64,000 nucleotides of DNA from contig JAOGIM010000001.1 of NCBI GenBank assembly GCA_028150825.1, positions 124,001-188,000 of the forward strand, given 5' to 3'. The DNA comes from Paracoccaceae bacterium. Its GTDB lineage: Bacteria; Pseudomonadota; Alphaproteobacteria; Rhodobacterales; Rhodobacteraceae. Numbering within the stretch: position 1 is the stretch's first letter; each line of letters begins with the position of its first letter. A program made the translations under genes and the position numbers. The notes beneath the pieces were generated by a model. It searched no databases. It worked only from the letters and a program-made list of their open reading frames with translations, and was not told the origin of the DNA. This document shows, piece after piece, positions 1 through 10,502 of this stretch.

Positions 1-1475
1 CCGCCCCCAGATTGATTTCTGGTGGAACAAATTGTTACGCGCCTAATGGACATCTTTGGAATGTTCTGGTGACAGCTCATGGCATCTTGATGATGTTCTT
101 TGTCGTCATCCCAGCTTTGTTTGGTGGCTTTGGTAACTATTTTATGCCTTTGCAGATCGGTGCGCCGGACATGGCTTTCCCACGGATGAACAATCTGTCG
201 TTCTGGCTTTATATTGCGGGTACGACTTTGGCGATTTGTTCGGTGCTGGCACCTGGTGGAAATGGTCAAGCTGGATCTGGAGTTGGTTGGGTTCTGTACC
301 CACCTCTCTCGGTAAACGAGGCCGGAATGTCGATGGACTTAGCGATCTTTGCCGTTCATGTATCGGGGGCTTCTTCAATTTTGGGTGCAATCAATATGAT
401 TACGACCTTTTTGAACATGCGCGCACCTGGCATGACGTTGTTCAAAGTACCACTGTTTGCATGGTCAATCTTTATCACAGCATGGCTAATTTTGCTCTCA
501 CTACCGGTTCTAGCAGGCGCAATTACAATGCTTCTTACAGACCGTAATTTTGGGACAACTTTCTTCGATCCCTCTGGTGGCGGCGATCCGATTTTGTATC
601 AGCACATTCTATGGTTTTTTGGCCACCCCGAAGTGTACATCATCATACTTCCTGGCTTTGGACTGATCAGTCACGTGATCGCAACATTTGCACGTAAGCC
701 TGTGTTTGGGTATCTTCCGATGGTCTGGGCGCTGATTGCCATTGGTGTTTTGGGCTTTGTGGTTTGGGCGCACCACATGTACACGGTTGGAATGTCATTG
801 ACACAACAATCCTACTTCATGCTTGCGACAATGGTTATTGCGGTTCCGACAGGCATTAAAGTGTTTAGCTGGATTGCGACACTCTGGGGGGGGTCTATCG
901 ATTTTAAAACACCGATGTTATGGGCATTTGGCTTTCTGTTCTTGTTCACCCTTGGTGGCGTTACAGGCATTGTTCTTGCGCAAGCACCACTGGACAGAGC
1001 TTATCATGACACTTACTATGTAGTTGCGCATTTTCATTATGTGATGTCCCTCGGAGCGGTCTTTACTATTTTTGCTGGCATATATTACTATTTTGGCAAA
1101 ATGACGGGCCGAGCCTATCCTGAGTGGGCTGGAAAACTTCATTTTTGGATGATGTTCATAGGAGCAAACCTAACCTTTTTTCCTCAACACTTCCTTGGGC
1201 GTCAGGGAATGCCACGGCGTTATATCGACTATCCAGAAGCGTTCGCATACTGGAATATGTGGTCAAGTATTGGCGCATTCTTGTCCTTTGCTTCGTTCAT
1301 TTTGTTCTTTGGTATTATTGCTTATTCGCTGTTGCGCGGAGCAAAAATCACCGAGAACAATTACTGGAACGAATACGCCGATACATTGGAATGGACACTC
1401 CCGTCTCCTCCACCAGAGCATACGTTTGAGATCCTTCCAAAACAGGAAGATTGGGATAAATCAAACGCACACTAA
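1..1475 (+). CDS. ctaD: Cytochrome c oxidase subunit I (aa3 type), 5' end cut off
   Basis: This is the catalytic subunit of the haem-copper terminal oxidase in the inner membrane, which reduces oxygen to water and pumps protons. The frame is open from base 1, so the gene begins before the window; the TTG given as a start in the ORF track is internal. Family landmarks are all present in order: the low-spin haem ligand in TAHGILMMF, the CuB and tyrosine segment [15 protein letters not shown], the CuB histidine pair [10 protein letters not shown], the K-channel lysine in PTGIKVFSW, and the haem ligands in [10 protein letters not shown]. The C-terminus ([27 protein letters not shown]) is typical of Rhodobacteraceae. 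About 490 of roughly 560 residues are present. A strong terminator follows directly. Confidence 0.97.
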   Translation, partial: APRLISGGTNCYAPNGHLWNVLVTAHGILMMFFVVIPALFGGFGNYFMPLQIGAPDMAFPRMNNLSFWLYIAGTTLAICSVLAPGGNGQAGSGVGWVLYPPLSVNEAGMSMDLAIFAVHVSGASSILGAINMITTFLNMRAPGMTLFKVPLFAWSIFITAWLILLSLPVLAGAITMLLTDRNFGTTFFDPSGGGDPILYQHILWFFGHPEVYIIILPGFGLISHVIATFARKPVFGYLPMVWALIAIGVLGFVVWAHHMYTVGMSLTQQSYFMLATMVIAVPTGIKVFSWIATLWGGSIDFKTPMLWAFGFLFLFTLGGVTGIVLAQAPLDRAYHDTYYVVAHFHYVMSLGAVFTIFAGIYYYFGKMTGRAYPEWAGKLHFWMMFIGANLTFFPQHFLGRQGMPRRYIDYPEAFAYWNMWSSIGAFLSFASFILFFGIIAYSLLRGAKITENNYWNEYADTLEWTLPSPPPEHTFEILPKQEDWDKSNAH

Positions 1476-1495
1476 CCATTTGTTCTTGTAAACCC

Positions 1496-1527
1496 AAAAG
1501 CCCCGTATTTATGCGGGGTTTTTTTCC
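1496..1527 (+). terminator. Rho-independent terminator after ctaD
   Basis: A ccccg...cgggg stem with an eight-base loop is followed by a run of seven T. It lies about 20 bases after the ctaD stop codon and fits a strong intrinsic terminator for that gene. Confidence 0.9.
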
Positions 1528-1594
1528 TCAGCACCATTTCACTATTATAAATTGCGTGATCTCATATCCTTTGAAAGCAGTATAGAGAGTAAAG

Positions 1595-2092
1595 ATGCCC
1601 TACCATTGGAAAACTAATTTTCAAGATGGACAGGACACCCGCATCTTAGAGATATGGCCGCACAATTCTCTACCCAAACAGGGCTTTGCAAGCTTTATAA
1701 TCACGACATTCGTTCTAATCTTGCTACCGCTTGTGGCGTTATCCGGAACTCTTGTTTTTTGGGGATTGCTGCCATTCTTGATGCTTGCTGTATGGGCTAT
1801 TTGGACTGCTCTTCAACATAGCTATAAGCGAAACAAGATATATGAATGTCTTAGCTTTAGACAGCAGACCTTAGATTTGAAGCGAACGAATCCAAAAGGC
1901 GACACCCAAAATTGGTCATGCGAGGGATATTGGAGCCGCGCCAGTATCTATATTAAAGAGGGTCCAGTGCCATTTTATGTGACCTTAAATGGAAATGGCA
2001 GAGAAGTTGAAATAGGCGCTTTTCTAAGTGAAGACGAGCGAAAATCTCTATATGAAGAACTGCGAAGTGAGCTCTCATATTATAAAAGCTAG
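1595..2092 (+). CDS. DUF2244 membrane protein
   Basis: A 165-residue protein of the DUF2244 family, whose function is not known. The N-terminus carries the motif WPHNSLP typical of the family, followed by two hydrophobic membrane segments at about residues 32-75 (FIITTFVLILLPLVALSG and GLLPFLMLAVWAIW). The cytoplasmic C-terminal part contains the conserved run PFYVTLNGNGREVEIGAFLS and ends with a short helix. The length matches the family. It follows ctaD but lies behind a strong terminator, so it probably has its own promoter. Family recognition is firm; the role is not inferred. Confidence 0.85.
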   Translation: MPYHWKTNFQDGQDTRILEIWPHNSLPKQGFASFIITTFVLILLPLVALSGTLVFWGLLPFLMLAVWAIWTALQHSYKRNKIYECLSFRQQTLDLKRTNPKGDTQNWSCEGYWSRASIYIKEGPVPFYVTLNGNGREVEIGAFLSEDERKSLYEELRSELSYYKS

Positions 2093-2131
2093 AATTAGAA
2101 ACTTTACCACAACGTAGGACGGGACAGTTTC

Positions 2132-2887
2132 TTGGGACAGGCTCCTGACATAAATAAAACCCAGCGTTTTCACAATCTCATTTTGGCCCAACTGCGACTA
2201 ATAAACTTTGATAGAGTGGCAAAACTGAAGCCTTCCGAAAGGCTTGCATTGAAGATGTGCGGGAGCCCTAGAACCCTCCAATTAAAAGCTTCTCAAGTGA
2301 TATTTCTCTTGCCACTGGTACGCAAATCAAAAGTCAGTAACTGGGTATTGGTTGAGAGTAAACTAGCGAAAACGTCATCTAGCTGTATTGCCCAGACAAA
2401 TGGAAACTGGAAAGCCATAATCTGTGGCCAAGACAGATCAGGTATGCCAGATGATCCTAGAGTGCATTTTCTTCAGTTTACGAATGAAATGAAGGGCAAT
2501 GATAGACGGGCCAAGCTTGGAGAGCTCGCGCAATATTTTCTAGCGGTTTCTCGTCCCTCAGGATTTGTGATGACCTTTGACGCCGATGATCTGGCTCATC
2601 ACGACCTTGTTGAAGCGTTCTTATCCTTCCAGCATGAAATTGGATATTTAATCGACCATGGTCTTATCCATGATATTGATGCCCAAACCTATGGACCGTC
2701 AGGACATCTAACCCGTACAAAACCACTGCGTAAACTATTTTGGAAACTATTTGAGAGTTGTTCTGCTTTTTGTTATGACCCAAATGATTTTACCCGCTTG
2801 CGGGACTTTATAAAAGCCGCCATCAACATGAGCATAGCATGTTCCCATATCGAGCCAAACTCGCTTCACGCCCGTTGGCGCCGCTGA
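2132..2887 (+). CDS. GT-A-like glycosyltransferase family protein
   Basis: A 251-residue protein that resembles a group of Roseobacter proteins annotated as family-A glycosyltransferases. After a 55-residue lead comes a beta-strand plus PL motif (QVIFLLPLV), then the WKAIICGQD strand and a candidate nucleotide-sugar or metal site FDADDLAHHDL at about residue 150, close to the DxD motif of GT-A enzymes. The track start is TTG; the next in-frame ATG (base 2255) would remove 41 residues, part of which looks conserved, so I keep the longer form. Substrate is unknown. It stands 40 bases after the DUF2244 gene, possibly in one unit. Identification rests on pattern memory, so a moderate call. Confidence 0.55.
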   Translation: MGQAPDINKTQRFHNLILAQLRLINFDRVAKLKPSERLALKMCGSPRTLQLKASQVIFLLPLVRKSKVSNWVLVESKLAKTSSSCIAQTNGNWKAIICGQDRSGMPDDPRVHFLQFTNEMKGNDRRAKLGELAQYFLAVSRPSGFVMTFDADDLAHHDLVEAFLSFQHEIGYLIDHGLIHDIDAQTYGPSGHLTRTKPLRKLFWKLFESCSAFCYDPNDFTRLRDFIKAAINMSIACSHIEPNSLHARWRR

Positions 2888-3029
2888 CCAATAATATGTT
2901 AATCTACGAATTCAACCACAGTCAGAACTCAGGCCTAAGGTGAGAAAGGGGATCTTTTAAATCGCATTTTGTTCAAAAATACAAAATAACTGATGCAAAA
3001 ACCCCTGAACAGATCAAGCAACGCTTTAA

Positions 3030-3491
3030 TTAGGCGGATAGTTTATCTTTTACTAAAGGACCAACTGATCCGAAATCCATTTGTCCGGTATATTGAGATT
3101 TCAAAATCCCCATAACACGTCCCATATCGCGGATGGATTCCGCACCCACTTCGCTAATTGCACTTTCAACGGCGGCGCTGACCTCTTTACCACTTAACTG
3201 TCTGGGAAGAAATTCCTCTACAACAGCGATTTCGCTGAGTTCGCGTTCTGATAAATCTAGCCTACTGGCCTCTTCATACGTGCGCGCACTCTCTTGACGC
3301 TGGCGCACCATTTTTCCGAGAATTGACAGAACTTCGGTGTCATCCACACCATCATGATTGCCCTCAGCTCGCACTGCAATATCACGATCCTTAATTGCAG
3401 CGTTTATGAGCCTGATCGTAGAAAGCCGTGCTGTGGCTTTGTCCTTCATCGCCTGTTTCATTTCAGCCGTAATCCGAGCGCGAAGTTCCAT
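3030..3491 (-). CDS. GatB/YqeY domain-containing protein
   Basis: A 153-residue YqeY-like protein, related to the C-terminal tRNA-binding domain of the GatB subunit of amidotransferases. Helical motifs typical of the family are visible: LRARITAEMKQAMKDKATARLSTIRLI at the start, VVEEFLPRQLS in the middle, and DMGRVMGILKSQYTGQMDFGSVGPLVKDKL at the end. I place the start at MELRARI rather than five codons upstream, because homologues begin there. The exact role of stand-alone YqeY proteins is not established. The gene diverges from carA, with about 170 bases between the starts, a conserved arrangement in Rhodobacteraceae as far as I recall. Confidence 0.88.
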   Translation of the reverse strand: MELRARITAEMKQAMKDKATARLSTIRLINAAIKDRDIAVRAEGNHDGVDDTEVLSILGKMVRQRQESARTYEEASRLDLSERELSEIAVVEEFLPRQLSGKEVSAAVESAISEVGAESIRDMGRVMGILKSQYTGQMDFGSVGPLVKDKLSA

Positions 3492-3663
3492 TCTATGTCC
3501 AATCACATATCTGCAGTATCAAGGTCTCACACTTACCGAAAGCCACCTGCAAGGGCAAGAGCATATAACTTTGCTTGCACCTCCAAACTTGCCATGGTTG
3601 CTCTTGACCCCCGAGCACCTGCACATTACTCTCCAGCCAATTGAAAGGCGGAAAAATATATCT

Positions 3664-4815
3664 ATGGATGATCAGCCAGAGGCCAACTTAACAGCCTGTC
3701 TTGTGCTTGATGACGGAACCATGTTTTTTGGCAAAGGTTTCGGAGCAGAAGGTGAAGCAGCTGCGGAAATATGCTTCAACACTTCCATGACCGGATATCA
3801 AGAAATCATGACCGACCCCTCTTATGCTGGTCAGATAGTGACGTTTACTTTCCCACATATTGGAAATGTCGGAACTACGTCCGAAGATGATGAGGCGGGC
3901 ACTATATTTGCCGAGGGTATGGTGGTGAAATGGGATCCAACTGAATCGTCAAATTGGCGCTCTCAAACCCAGCTCTCGGATTGGTTGCGCGCCCAAGGGA
4001 AAATTGCAATTGGTGGAATTGATACACGCAGATTGACGCGTGCCATTCGTCAACATGGTGCACCACATGCATTACTAGCTCATGCGGCGGATGGCATTTT
4101 CGATACAGATGCATTGCTTACCAAAGCACGCGCGTTCAAGGGGCTTGAAGGTCTGGATCTAGCAAAAGAGGTCACTTGCAAACAGTCATACCATTGGGAT
4201 GAACTGCGTTGGGATTGGTCAAAGGGATATACCGCTAGAACGGTTAAACAACACAAAGTTATTGCCATCGATTACGGCGCCAAGCGCAATATCTTGCGCT
4301 CACTTGCCTCTGTTGGATGCGATATTGTTGTCTTACCAGCCACCGCAACTGCAGAAGAAGTGTTAGCGCATAAACCAGATGGGGTTTTTCTTTCAAACGG
4401 GCCCGGTGATCCTGCTGCAACTGGCAAATATGCAGTTCCCATGATCGGTGAAATCCTGAAAGCAGAATTACCTGTATTTGGTATCTGTTTGGGCCATCAA
4501 ATGCTGGCTCTAGCTTTAGGTGCAACAACCGTTAAGATGAACCACGGCCATCATGGTGCCAATCATCCAGTCAAAGACCAAGAAACTGGTAAAGTTGAAA
4601 TAACATCCATGAACCACGGCTTTGCCGTCGATGCGCAAAGCCTTCCCGATGGAGTGATAGAAACGCACATTTCTTTATTTGACGGGTCTAACTGCGGTAT
4701 CCGCCTCAAAGACCACCCTGTCTATTCCGTCCAATATCATCCAGAAGCCAGTCCAGGACCGCAAGACAGCCACTATCTTTTTGAGAAATTTGCAAACCTT
4801 ATGTCTGCCCGATAA
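3664..4815 (+). CDS. carA: Carbamoyl-phosphate synthase small subunit
   Basis: The glutaminase subunit of carbamoyl-phosphate synthetase. It releases ammonia from glutamine for the large subunit CarB and feeds arginine and pyrimidine synthesis. The N-terminal CPSase_sm_chain domain (LDDGTMFFGKGFGAEG, FNTSMTGYQEIMTDPSYAGQ) is followed by a class I glutamine amidotransferase domain with the nucleophile in GICLGHQML and the His-Glu pair in YHPEASPGPQD. The ORF track extends 102 codons too far upstream; the ATG at 3664 (MDDQPEANLTACLVLDDG) gives 383 residues, the normal family length. carB is not next to it. A hairpin lies 45 bases after the stop codon. Confidence 0.97.
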   Translation: MDDQPEANLTACLVLDDGTMFFGKGFGAEGEAAAEICFNTSMTGYQEIMTDPSYAGQIVTFTFPHIGNVGTTSEDDEAGTIFAEGMVVKWDPTESSNWRSQTQLSDWLRAQGKIAIGGIDTRRLTRAIRQHGAPHALLAHAADGIFDTDALLTKARAFKGLEGLDLAKEVTCKQSYHWDELRWDWSKGYTARTVKQHKVIAIDYGAKRNILRSLASVGCDIVVLPATATAEEVLAHKPDGVFLSNGPGDPAATGKYAVPMIGEILKAELPVFGICLGHQMLALALGATTVKMNHGHHGANHPVKDQETGKVEITSMNHGFAVDAQSLPDGVIETHISLFDGSNCGIRLKDHPVYSVQYHPEASPGPQDSHYLFEKFANLMSAR

Positions 4816-4860
4816 AGTCCAGTGTCGCATTTTCAGAAAATTTTACTTTATGAGGCAAAA

Positions 4861-4887
4861 GTTACCTCTGGTTGGCAAAGAGGTGAC
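4861..4887. terminator. Bidirectional hairpin between carA and a small convergent ORF
   Basis: gttacctct and agaggtgac form a nine-pair stem (one G-T pair) with a nine-base loop. It is flanked by A-rich sequence on both sides, so each strand has a T run next to the stem; on the minus strand a TTTT follows within three bases. Its position between two convergent genes fits a shared terminator. Confidence 0.6.
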
Positions 4888-4920
4888 AAAAAAAGACACA
4901 TGGCAGGGCTTCGACAAAAA

Positions 4921-5064
4921 TTACTGAATCGTCATAAGAGGGCTACTTTTCAAAAACTGCTTGGCTAGGCCGCTTTCGCACAAGCTATCAGCCAGTTTGA
5001 AATAACCCACATCAATGGCTTCAAGGATCAGTGCATGAGCATCGCGTTCGTTAGACTTTGTCAT
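4921..5064 (-). CDS. Small 47-residue protein, unknown function
   Basis: This ORF is too short for the supplied track. It reads MTKSNERDAHALILEAIDVG and continues to 47 residues with a normal stop. The sequence looks like a folded helical peptide and not random translation: it is mostly hydrophilic with an amphipathic middle (ALILEAIDVGYFKLADSL) and one cysteine. Support for it being a gene: it starts divergently 94 bases from the pyrimidine nucleotidase, and a hairpin terminator lies about 35 bases past its stop. The ribosome binding site is weak. I do not recognise a family. Confidence 0.55.
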   Translation of the reverse strand: MTKSNERDAHALILEAIDVGYFKLADSLCESGLAKQFLKSSPLMTIQ

Positions 5065-5158
5065 GGTCTTTTTATTTTCCGATTGTTAAGGATTGGTATC
5101 CACTGAAAAGACGATAAATCAACCCTAATTGGGAAAATCAAAAGAAAGTTGACCGACA

Positions 5159-5818
5159 ATGGCCAAAACCACATTCGATCACGTGACGCAGTGGGTTTTT
5201 GATCTGGACCATACACTTTACCCACCCAAAAACCGTCTGTTTGACCAGATTGAAATAAAAATGACTAACTATGTCATGCAAACCTTAGGGCTGAGCCGCA
5301 AACGTTCAAATCAGCTGCGCAATGACTATTGGTATACCTATGGAACAACCTTGTCGGGCTTAATGAAAGAGCATTCAATAGACCCTGACCCATTTTTATA
5401 CAACGTTCATCAAATTGATTTTTCAGTGCTGGAACCGGCATCCAGCCTTGGCAAGGCAATCGCCAAACTAAACGGTCGCAAAATTGTTTATACGAACGGC
5501 ACTGCAGCCTATGCCCAAGATGTCCTCAACGCACTGGGGATACGACCTGTTTTTGATGCCCTTTATGGTATTGAAGATGCCAATTATCTCCCAAAGCCCG
5601 AACCATGTGCTTTTGAGAACATATTTAAGAAGGATGGTATCAACCCACAACATGCTGCAATGTTTGAAGATGATCCAAGAAACTTGGTCGTACCAAAATC
5701 ATTTGGCATGCGGACTGTCCTTGTCGCTCAAAGCGACGTTCAAAAACCTGATCATGTTGATTTTGTGACGACTGATCTGACAAATTTTCTGCGTCAGATT
5801 GTCAAAGCATGCCCATAA
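5159..5818 (+). CDS. HAD-family pyrimidine 5'-nucleotidase
   Basis: A HAD-superfamily phosphatase of the pyrimidine 5'-nucleotidase (SDT1-like) group, 219 residues. HAD motif I is WVFDLDHTLYPP (nucleophile and acid Asp), motif II is IVYTNGT, motif III lysine lies in LPKPEPCAF, and motif IV is MFEDDPRNL. The predicted reaction is dephosphorylation of pyrimidine nucleoside monophosphates in the cytoplasm, but HAD substrates are hard to infer from sequence. It is divergent from the small ORF and is followed by the UbiH-type gene 49 bases downstream. Confidence 0.88.
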   Translation: MAKTTFDHVTQWVFDLDHTLYPPKNRLFDQIEIKMTNYVMQTLGLSRKRSNQLRNDYWYTYGTTLSGLMKEHSIDPDPFLYNVHQIDFSVLEPASSLGKAIAKLNGRKIVYTNGTAAYAQDVLNALGIRPVFDALYGIEDANYLPKPEPCAFENIFKKDGINPQHAAMFEDDPRNLVVPKSFGMRTVLVAQSDVQKPDHVDFVTTDLTNFLRQIVKACP

Positions 5819-5867
5819 CCTTTGACAGATGAGGCTGGCTGACTATTTTGCATCCAGAGGAGTTTTT

Positions 5868-7073
5868 ATGAATTTTAAGGCAACAGATGTCTTCGTGTCA
5901 GGTGGTGGCATCGCAGGTATGGCCGCAGCGATAGCTTTTGAACGGGCAGGTTTTTCCGTAATTTGCGCAGATCCTGTAGCCCCAGTGATCACACGGCAGG
6001 ATAACGGAGCTGATCTGCGCACCACAGCTTTTCTTCAGCCTTCACAAACATTTCTGCAATCTATCGGTATTTGGGATCATTTGGCCAAGCACGCAGTGCC
6101 ACTTGAGGTGATGCGTATCGTGGATGCAGGCGGAGCAATCACGCCACCTGCGATCCGTGTCATGAAAGAATTTCAGGCAAGCGATATTTCCAATCAGCCT
6201 TTTGGTTGGAATGTGCCAAATTGGCTGTCGCGCAAAGAGCTCTTAAAATCTTTAAACGATGCCAAAGACGCAACATTCCTGCCGGGGGTTAACACGGTCA
6301 AAGTATTTACTCGAGAGAGCGAAGCCCGCGTCACACTCAGCGATGGCCAAAAAATCCGTGCTCGCCTCATTATAGCAGCGGATGGTAGCTCCTCATACGT
6401 GCGCAAAAATGCGCAAATTGGCGTCACGACTAAACGTTTTGGCCAAAAAGCTCTAGCCTTTGTAGTAACACACCCAATCCCTCACGAGAATGTATCGACA
6501 GAGATCCATCGACGTGGAGGGCCCTTTACTCTAGTACCCCTGCCAGACCACCAAGGCACTCCATCCTCGGCAATTGTATGGATGGAAACATCCAAACACG
6601 CGGCGCGACTGATAGAAATGGACAGAAACAGTTTTGAGACAGAAATGAACGCGCGATCATGCGGTATTCTGGGTCCTCTGACACTGGAAACAAAGCGCAC
6701 CGTTTGGCCTATTATCAGTCAGCTTGCCGACCGGTTTAGCGCCCAGCGCATTGCGCTTGTCGGTGAGGCGGCACATGCGATCCCACCTATCGGAGCACAA
6801 GGCCTTAACATGAGCCTGGAGGACATCAAAACTCTTGTAGACCTTGCAATAAAAGCAGACGACATCGGCTCAAAATCAGTTTTAGATGCCTATCATAAAG
6901 CTCGGATAACCGATGTCAGGTTCCGGGTTGGAGGTATTAGTCTGCTAAATCAGACATCAATCGGCCCAAGCCAAATCTTACGTGACATACGCGCTAGCGG
7001 AATCGGAGCTTTGCACGGTCTGGCCCCACTACGTAAAACGTTGATGAAGATGGGATTAGGCGTCAGGTCCTAA
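5868..7073 (+). CDS. UbiH/UbiF/COQ6-family FAD-dependent monooxygenase
   Basis: A 401-residue flavoprotein hydroxylase of the ubiquinone-biosynthesis type. The FAD-binding dinucleotide fold is at the N-terminus (VFVSGGGIAGMAAAIAFERAG), the DG motif is IAADGSSSYVRK, and the second flavin motif is GEAAHAIPPIGAQGLNMSLED, where the usual GD is GE. Members hydroxylate the ring of polyprenylated ubiquinone precursors at the inner membrane; which ring position this one acts on cannot be told. I chose the ATG at 5868 because an AGAGGAG ribosome binding site lies six bases upstream, while the track start 13 codons earlier lacks one. Confidence 0.88.
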   Translation: MNFKATDVFVSGGGIAGMAAAIAFERAGFSVICADPVAPVITRQDNGADLRTTAFLQPSQTFLQSIGIWDHLAKHAVPLEVMRIVDAGGAITPPAIRVMKEFQASDISNQPFGWNVPNWLSRKELLKSLNDAKDATFLPGVNTVKVFTRESEARVTLSDGQKIRARLIIAADGSSSYVRKNAQIGVTTKRFGQKALAFVVTHPIPHENVSTEIHRRGGPFTLVPLPDHQGTPSSAIVWMETSKHAARLIEMDRNSFETEMNARSCGILGPLTLETKRTVWPIISQLADRFSAQRIALVGEAAHAIPPIGAQGLNMSLEDIKTLVDLAIKADDIGSKSVLDAYHKARITDVRFRVGGISLLNQTSIGPSQILRDIRASGIGALHGLAPLRKTLMKMGLGVRS

Positions 7074-7100
7074 GAATAGTGTCCCTGTCGCCAAATAAAT

Positions 7101-8228
7101 TTACAAAACTTGATCTAAGACACGTTCAAGGCGCTGAATAGTGCCTTGAACATCATAAAGTTTGTCCAGTCCAAACAAACCTAGGCGAAATGTCATAAAG
7201 TTTTCAGGCTCGTCACATGCCAACGGAACGCCCGCAGCAATTTGCATCCCCTTGGCCGAGAATTTTGAACCGTTCTGAACCGCGGGATCCGACGTGTAGG
7301 ACACCACCACACCTGGTGCCCCAAAACCATCTGCCGCTACTGATACAATGCCTTTGGCTTTAAGCAAAGCGCGGACTTGGTTGCCCAATTCCCACTGGGC
7401 ATCACAGAGTTTTGAAAAACCATATTCGCGTGTCTCAAGCATGGTGTCGCGAAACGCACGCAGCGCATCAGTGGGCATGGTAGCATGATATGCATGACCG
7501 CCATTTTCATAGATTTCCATAATGGAATGCCATTTTTTCAAATCGATGGCAAAGCTGTCTGAGGAAGTATACTCCAGACGCTTAACAGCGCGCTCAGACA
7601 TCATGACCAGCCCAGCCGAAGGTGAAGCTGACCAGCCTTTCTGAGGGGCCGAAATAAGAACATCAACGCCACTCTCGCGCATATCGACCCAAGCGCACCC
7701 GGACGCAATACAATCAAGCACCATAAGCGCGCCCACTTCATGCGCTGCCAATGACAAAGCTTTTAGGTAATCAGGTGGTAAAATCACACCTGCGGAGGTT
7801 TCTACATGCGGCGCAAATACGATGTCAGGACGCGCTTCGTGAATTTTGGCAACCACATCTTCAATAGGAGCAGGACGAAAAGGAGACTGAGAGCCATTGC
7901 CAATCTGACGCGCTTTGATCACTTCTACATCACAAGAATCTGAAGTCGCTTCAAAGATTTGGGACCAGCGATAAGAGAACCAACCATTTCGTACGACAAG
8001 GATTTTAGCTTTTTGCCCAAATTGGCGTGCAACGGCTTCCATTCCGTATGTGCCGCCTCCAGGGATCAGGGCCACCGAATCCGCCGCATACACCTCTTTT
8101 AGCATCAAAGAGATGTCGTTCATAACCTGTTGAAAAGATTTTGACATGTGATTGAGCGATCTGTCTGTGAAGACAACAGAAAACTCTTCAAGGCCGTCTG
8201 GATCAATATTGTCTAGAAGCGCTGGCAT
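7101..8228 (-). CDS. PLP-dependent class V aminotransferase
   Basis: A 375-residue fold-type I PLP enzyme of the class V aminotransferase group (alanine-glyoxylate / serine-glyoxylate aminotransferase relatives). Visible elements are the phosphate-binding glycine loop ALIPGGGTYGMEAVAR, the aspartate that contacts the PLP nitrogen in LMVLDCIASGCAW, and the lysine that forms the internal aldimine in ISAPQKGWSASPSAG. Substrate is not inferred. The gene lies convergent to the UbiH-type gene and downstream of two Lrp regulators, about 110 bases from the nearer one, so Lrp control is possible. Confidence 0.85.
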   Translation of the reverse strand: MPALLDNIDPDGLEEFSVVFTDRSLNHMSKSFQQVMNDISLMLKEVYAADSVALIPGGGTYGMEAVARQFGQKAKILVVRNGWFSYRWSQIFEATSDSCDVEVIKARQIGNGSQSPFRPAPIEDVVAKIHEARPDIVFAPHVETSAGVILPPDYLKALSLAAHEVGALMVLDCIASGCAWVDMRESGVDVLISAPQKGWSASPSAGLVMMSERAVKRLEYTSSDSFAIDLKKWHSIMEIYENGGHAYHATMPTDALRAFRDTMLETREYGFSKLCDAQWELGNQVRALLKAKGIVSVAADGFGAPGVVVSYTSDPAVQNGSKFSAKGMQIAAGVPLACDEPENFMTFRLGLFGLDKLYDVQGTIQRLERVLDQVL

Positions 8229-8335
8229 TTTTTAACTCCAATTATTTAGTTACAAACTAAGCCCCTGCCTGCCCAAAGGCAAAGGTAATTTCGCCGCAGG
8301 GCCTTTCACCATTTTATTCGCACAATCTTTAGGTC

Positions 8336-8791
8336 TCAAATTGGGCCGGGTCTGCGCTCTTCGCTTAACAAGACATTCGCCTCAACATCACCTGCTCCTG
8401 GCAATGTCATAACACGTCGACGCAGAATGCGTTCAAAATCAGCAATATCGCGGGCCACTATGCGCAGGCGATAGTCATAGATCCCTAACACATGCTCGAC
8501 GGTCTGCACCTCAGGAATGGCCGAGACCGCGCGTTCAAAATCCTCAAGCTGAACACCTTTTTTTCCCGACAATTTGATTCCCAGAAAAACTGTCACTCCA
8601 AAACCTAGCTTTTCACGATCAAGGATAAGCCGATGACCCTTAATGACACCATGTTCCTCCAGCCGACGAATACGGCGCCAGATCGCAGGCTGTGACATAC
8701 CAAGCTGCTTTGCCAATGCCCTGGCAGATTGTTCAGCATCGTTCGACAGAAAACCAAGCAGAGCAAAATCTATTTCATCATAGACACTCAT
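8336..8791 (-). CDS. Lrp/AsnC family transcriptional regulator (second of pair)
   Basis: A 151-residue leucine-responsive-type regulator. The N-terminal winged helix has the family pattern (LLGFLSNDAEQSARALAKQLGMSQPAIWRRIRRLEEHGVI), followed by the RAM ligand-binding domain (VTVFLGIKLSG ... VLGIYDYRLRIVARDIADFERIL). Its start codon overlaps the stop of the paralogue upstream in the ATGA manner, so the two are translated together. Lrp proteins form dimers and higher oligomers that sense amino acids; the tandem pair divergent from ilvC suggests control of branched-chain amino acid synthesis. Confidence 0.93.
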   Translation of the reverse strand: MSVYDEIDFALLGFLSNDAEQSARALAKQLGMSQPAIWRRIRRLEEHGVIKGHRLILDREKLGFGVTVFLGIKLSGKKGVQLEDFERAVSAIPEVQTVEHVLGIYDYRLRIVARDIADFERILRRRVMTLPGAGDVEANVLLSEERRPGPI

Positions 8792-9254
8792 ACCGGTAGA
8801 ACTTCATCGAATTTGATCCGCGCTATATGCATCAATGGTTCGATGTCGGCGATATGGGGAAGAGTTAGAATGAGTTCGCGATAAATCTTTTGATAATCAG
8901 ACATGTCCTTGGCAATCACCGAAAGCCGAACATCAACGCGGCCCAGAAAAGTCTGGATTTCGATCACTTGTGGCACAAACCGTGCAGCACCCAAAAAATC
9001 GTCAAAGGCACGAGATTGGGTTTTATCCAAGGTGATCCGCAAAGACACTTCTAAACTGTAGCCCAGTTTAGACCAATCGATCACAATCTCTTTGCCTAAA
9101 ACCAGGCCGTCATCACGCAACCGCGTCAGCCGACGCGAGACCACTGCCGGAGTACTGCCAGCTATGTCAGACAGGTCAGCAACCGACATCGTAGGATCCG
9201 ACTGCAAGCGTCGCAGCAAACGTCTATCAAGGTCGTCTAACAATATTTTTACCA

Positions 9255-9255
<1 letters not shown>
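8788..9255 (-). CDS. Lrp/AsnC family transcriptional regulator (first of pair)
   Basis: A 155-residue Lrp/AsnC protein. The DNA-binding domain is LDDLDRRLLRRLQSDPTMSVADLSDIAGSTPAVVSRRLTRLRDDGLV and the RAM domain carries EIQTFLGRVDVRLSVIAKDMSDYQKIY. It overlaps the second lrp gene by four bases and is divergently transcribed from ilvC across a 116-base AT-rich spacer. A palindrome begins on the gene's own start codon, which suggests autoregulation. The two paralogues differ clearly in sequence, so they may form heteromers or sense different ligands. Confidence 0.93.
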
Positions 9256-10394
<1,139 letters not shown>

Positions 10395-10403
10395 TCTAGA
10401 ATT

Positions 10404-10432
10404 CTTCCGGGCCTAATTGATGGGCCCGGAAA
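10404..10432 (+). terminator. GC-rich hairpin after ilvC
   Basis: ttccgggcc pairs with ggcccggaa over nine bases around a short loop. It begins ten bases after the ilvC stop. The following tract is aaaattgtt, so the T run is weak, but place and stem strength support a terminator. Confidence 0.65.
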
Positions 10433-10502
10433 ATTGTTAGTACTGCAGTGCTTATCCTGCTTTGTAACTAAGGTCTATTACGCAGAATAACAAATATACG
10501 GA

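Noticed and set aside
142-547. 82- and 103-codon ORFs inside ctaD
   Set aside because: Both are out-of-frame shadows of ctaD.
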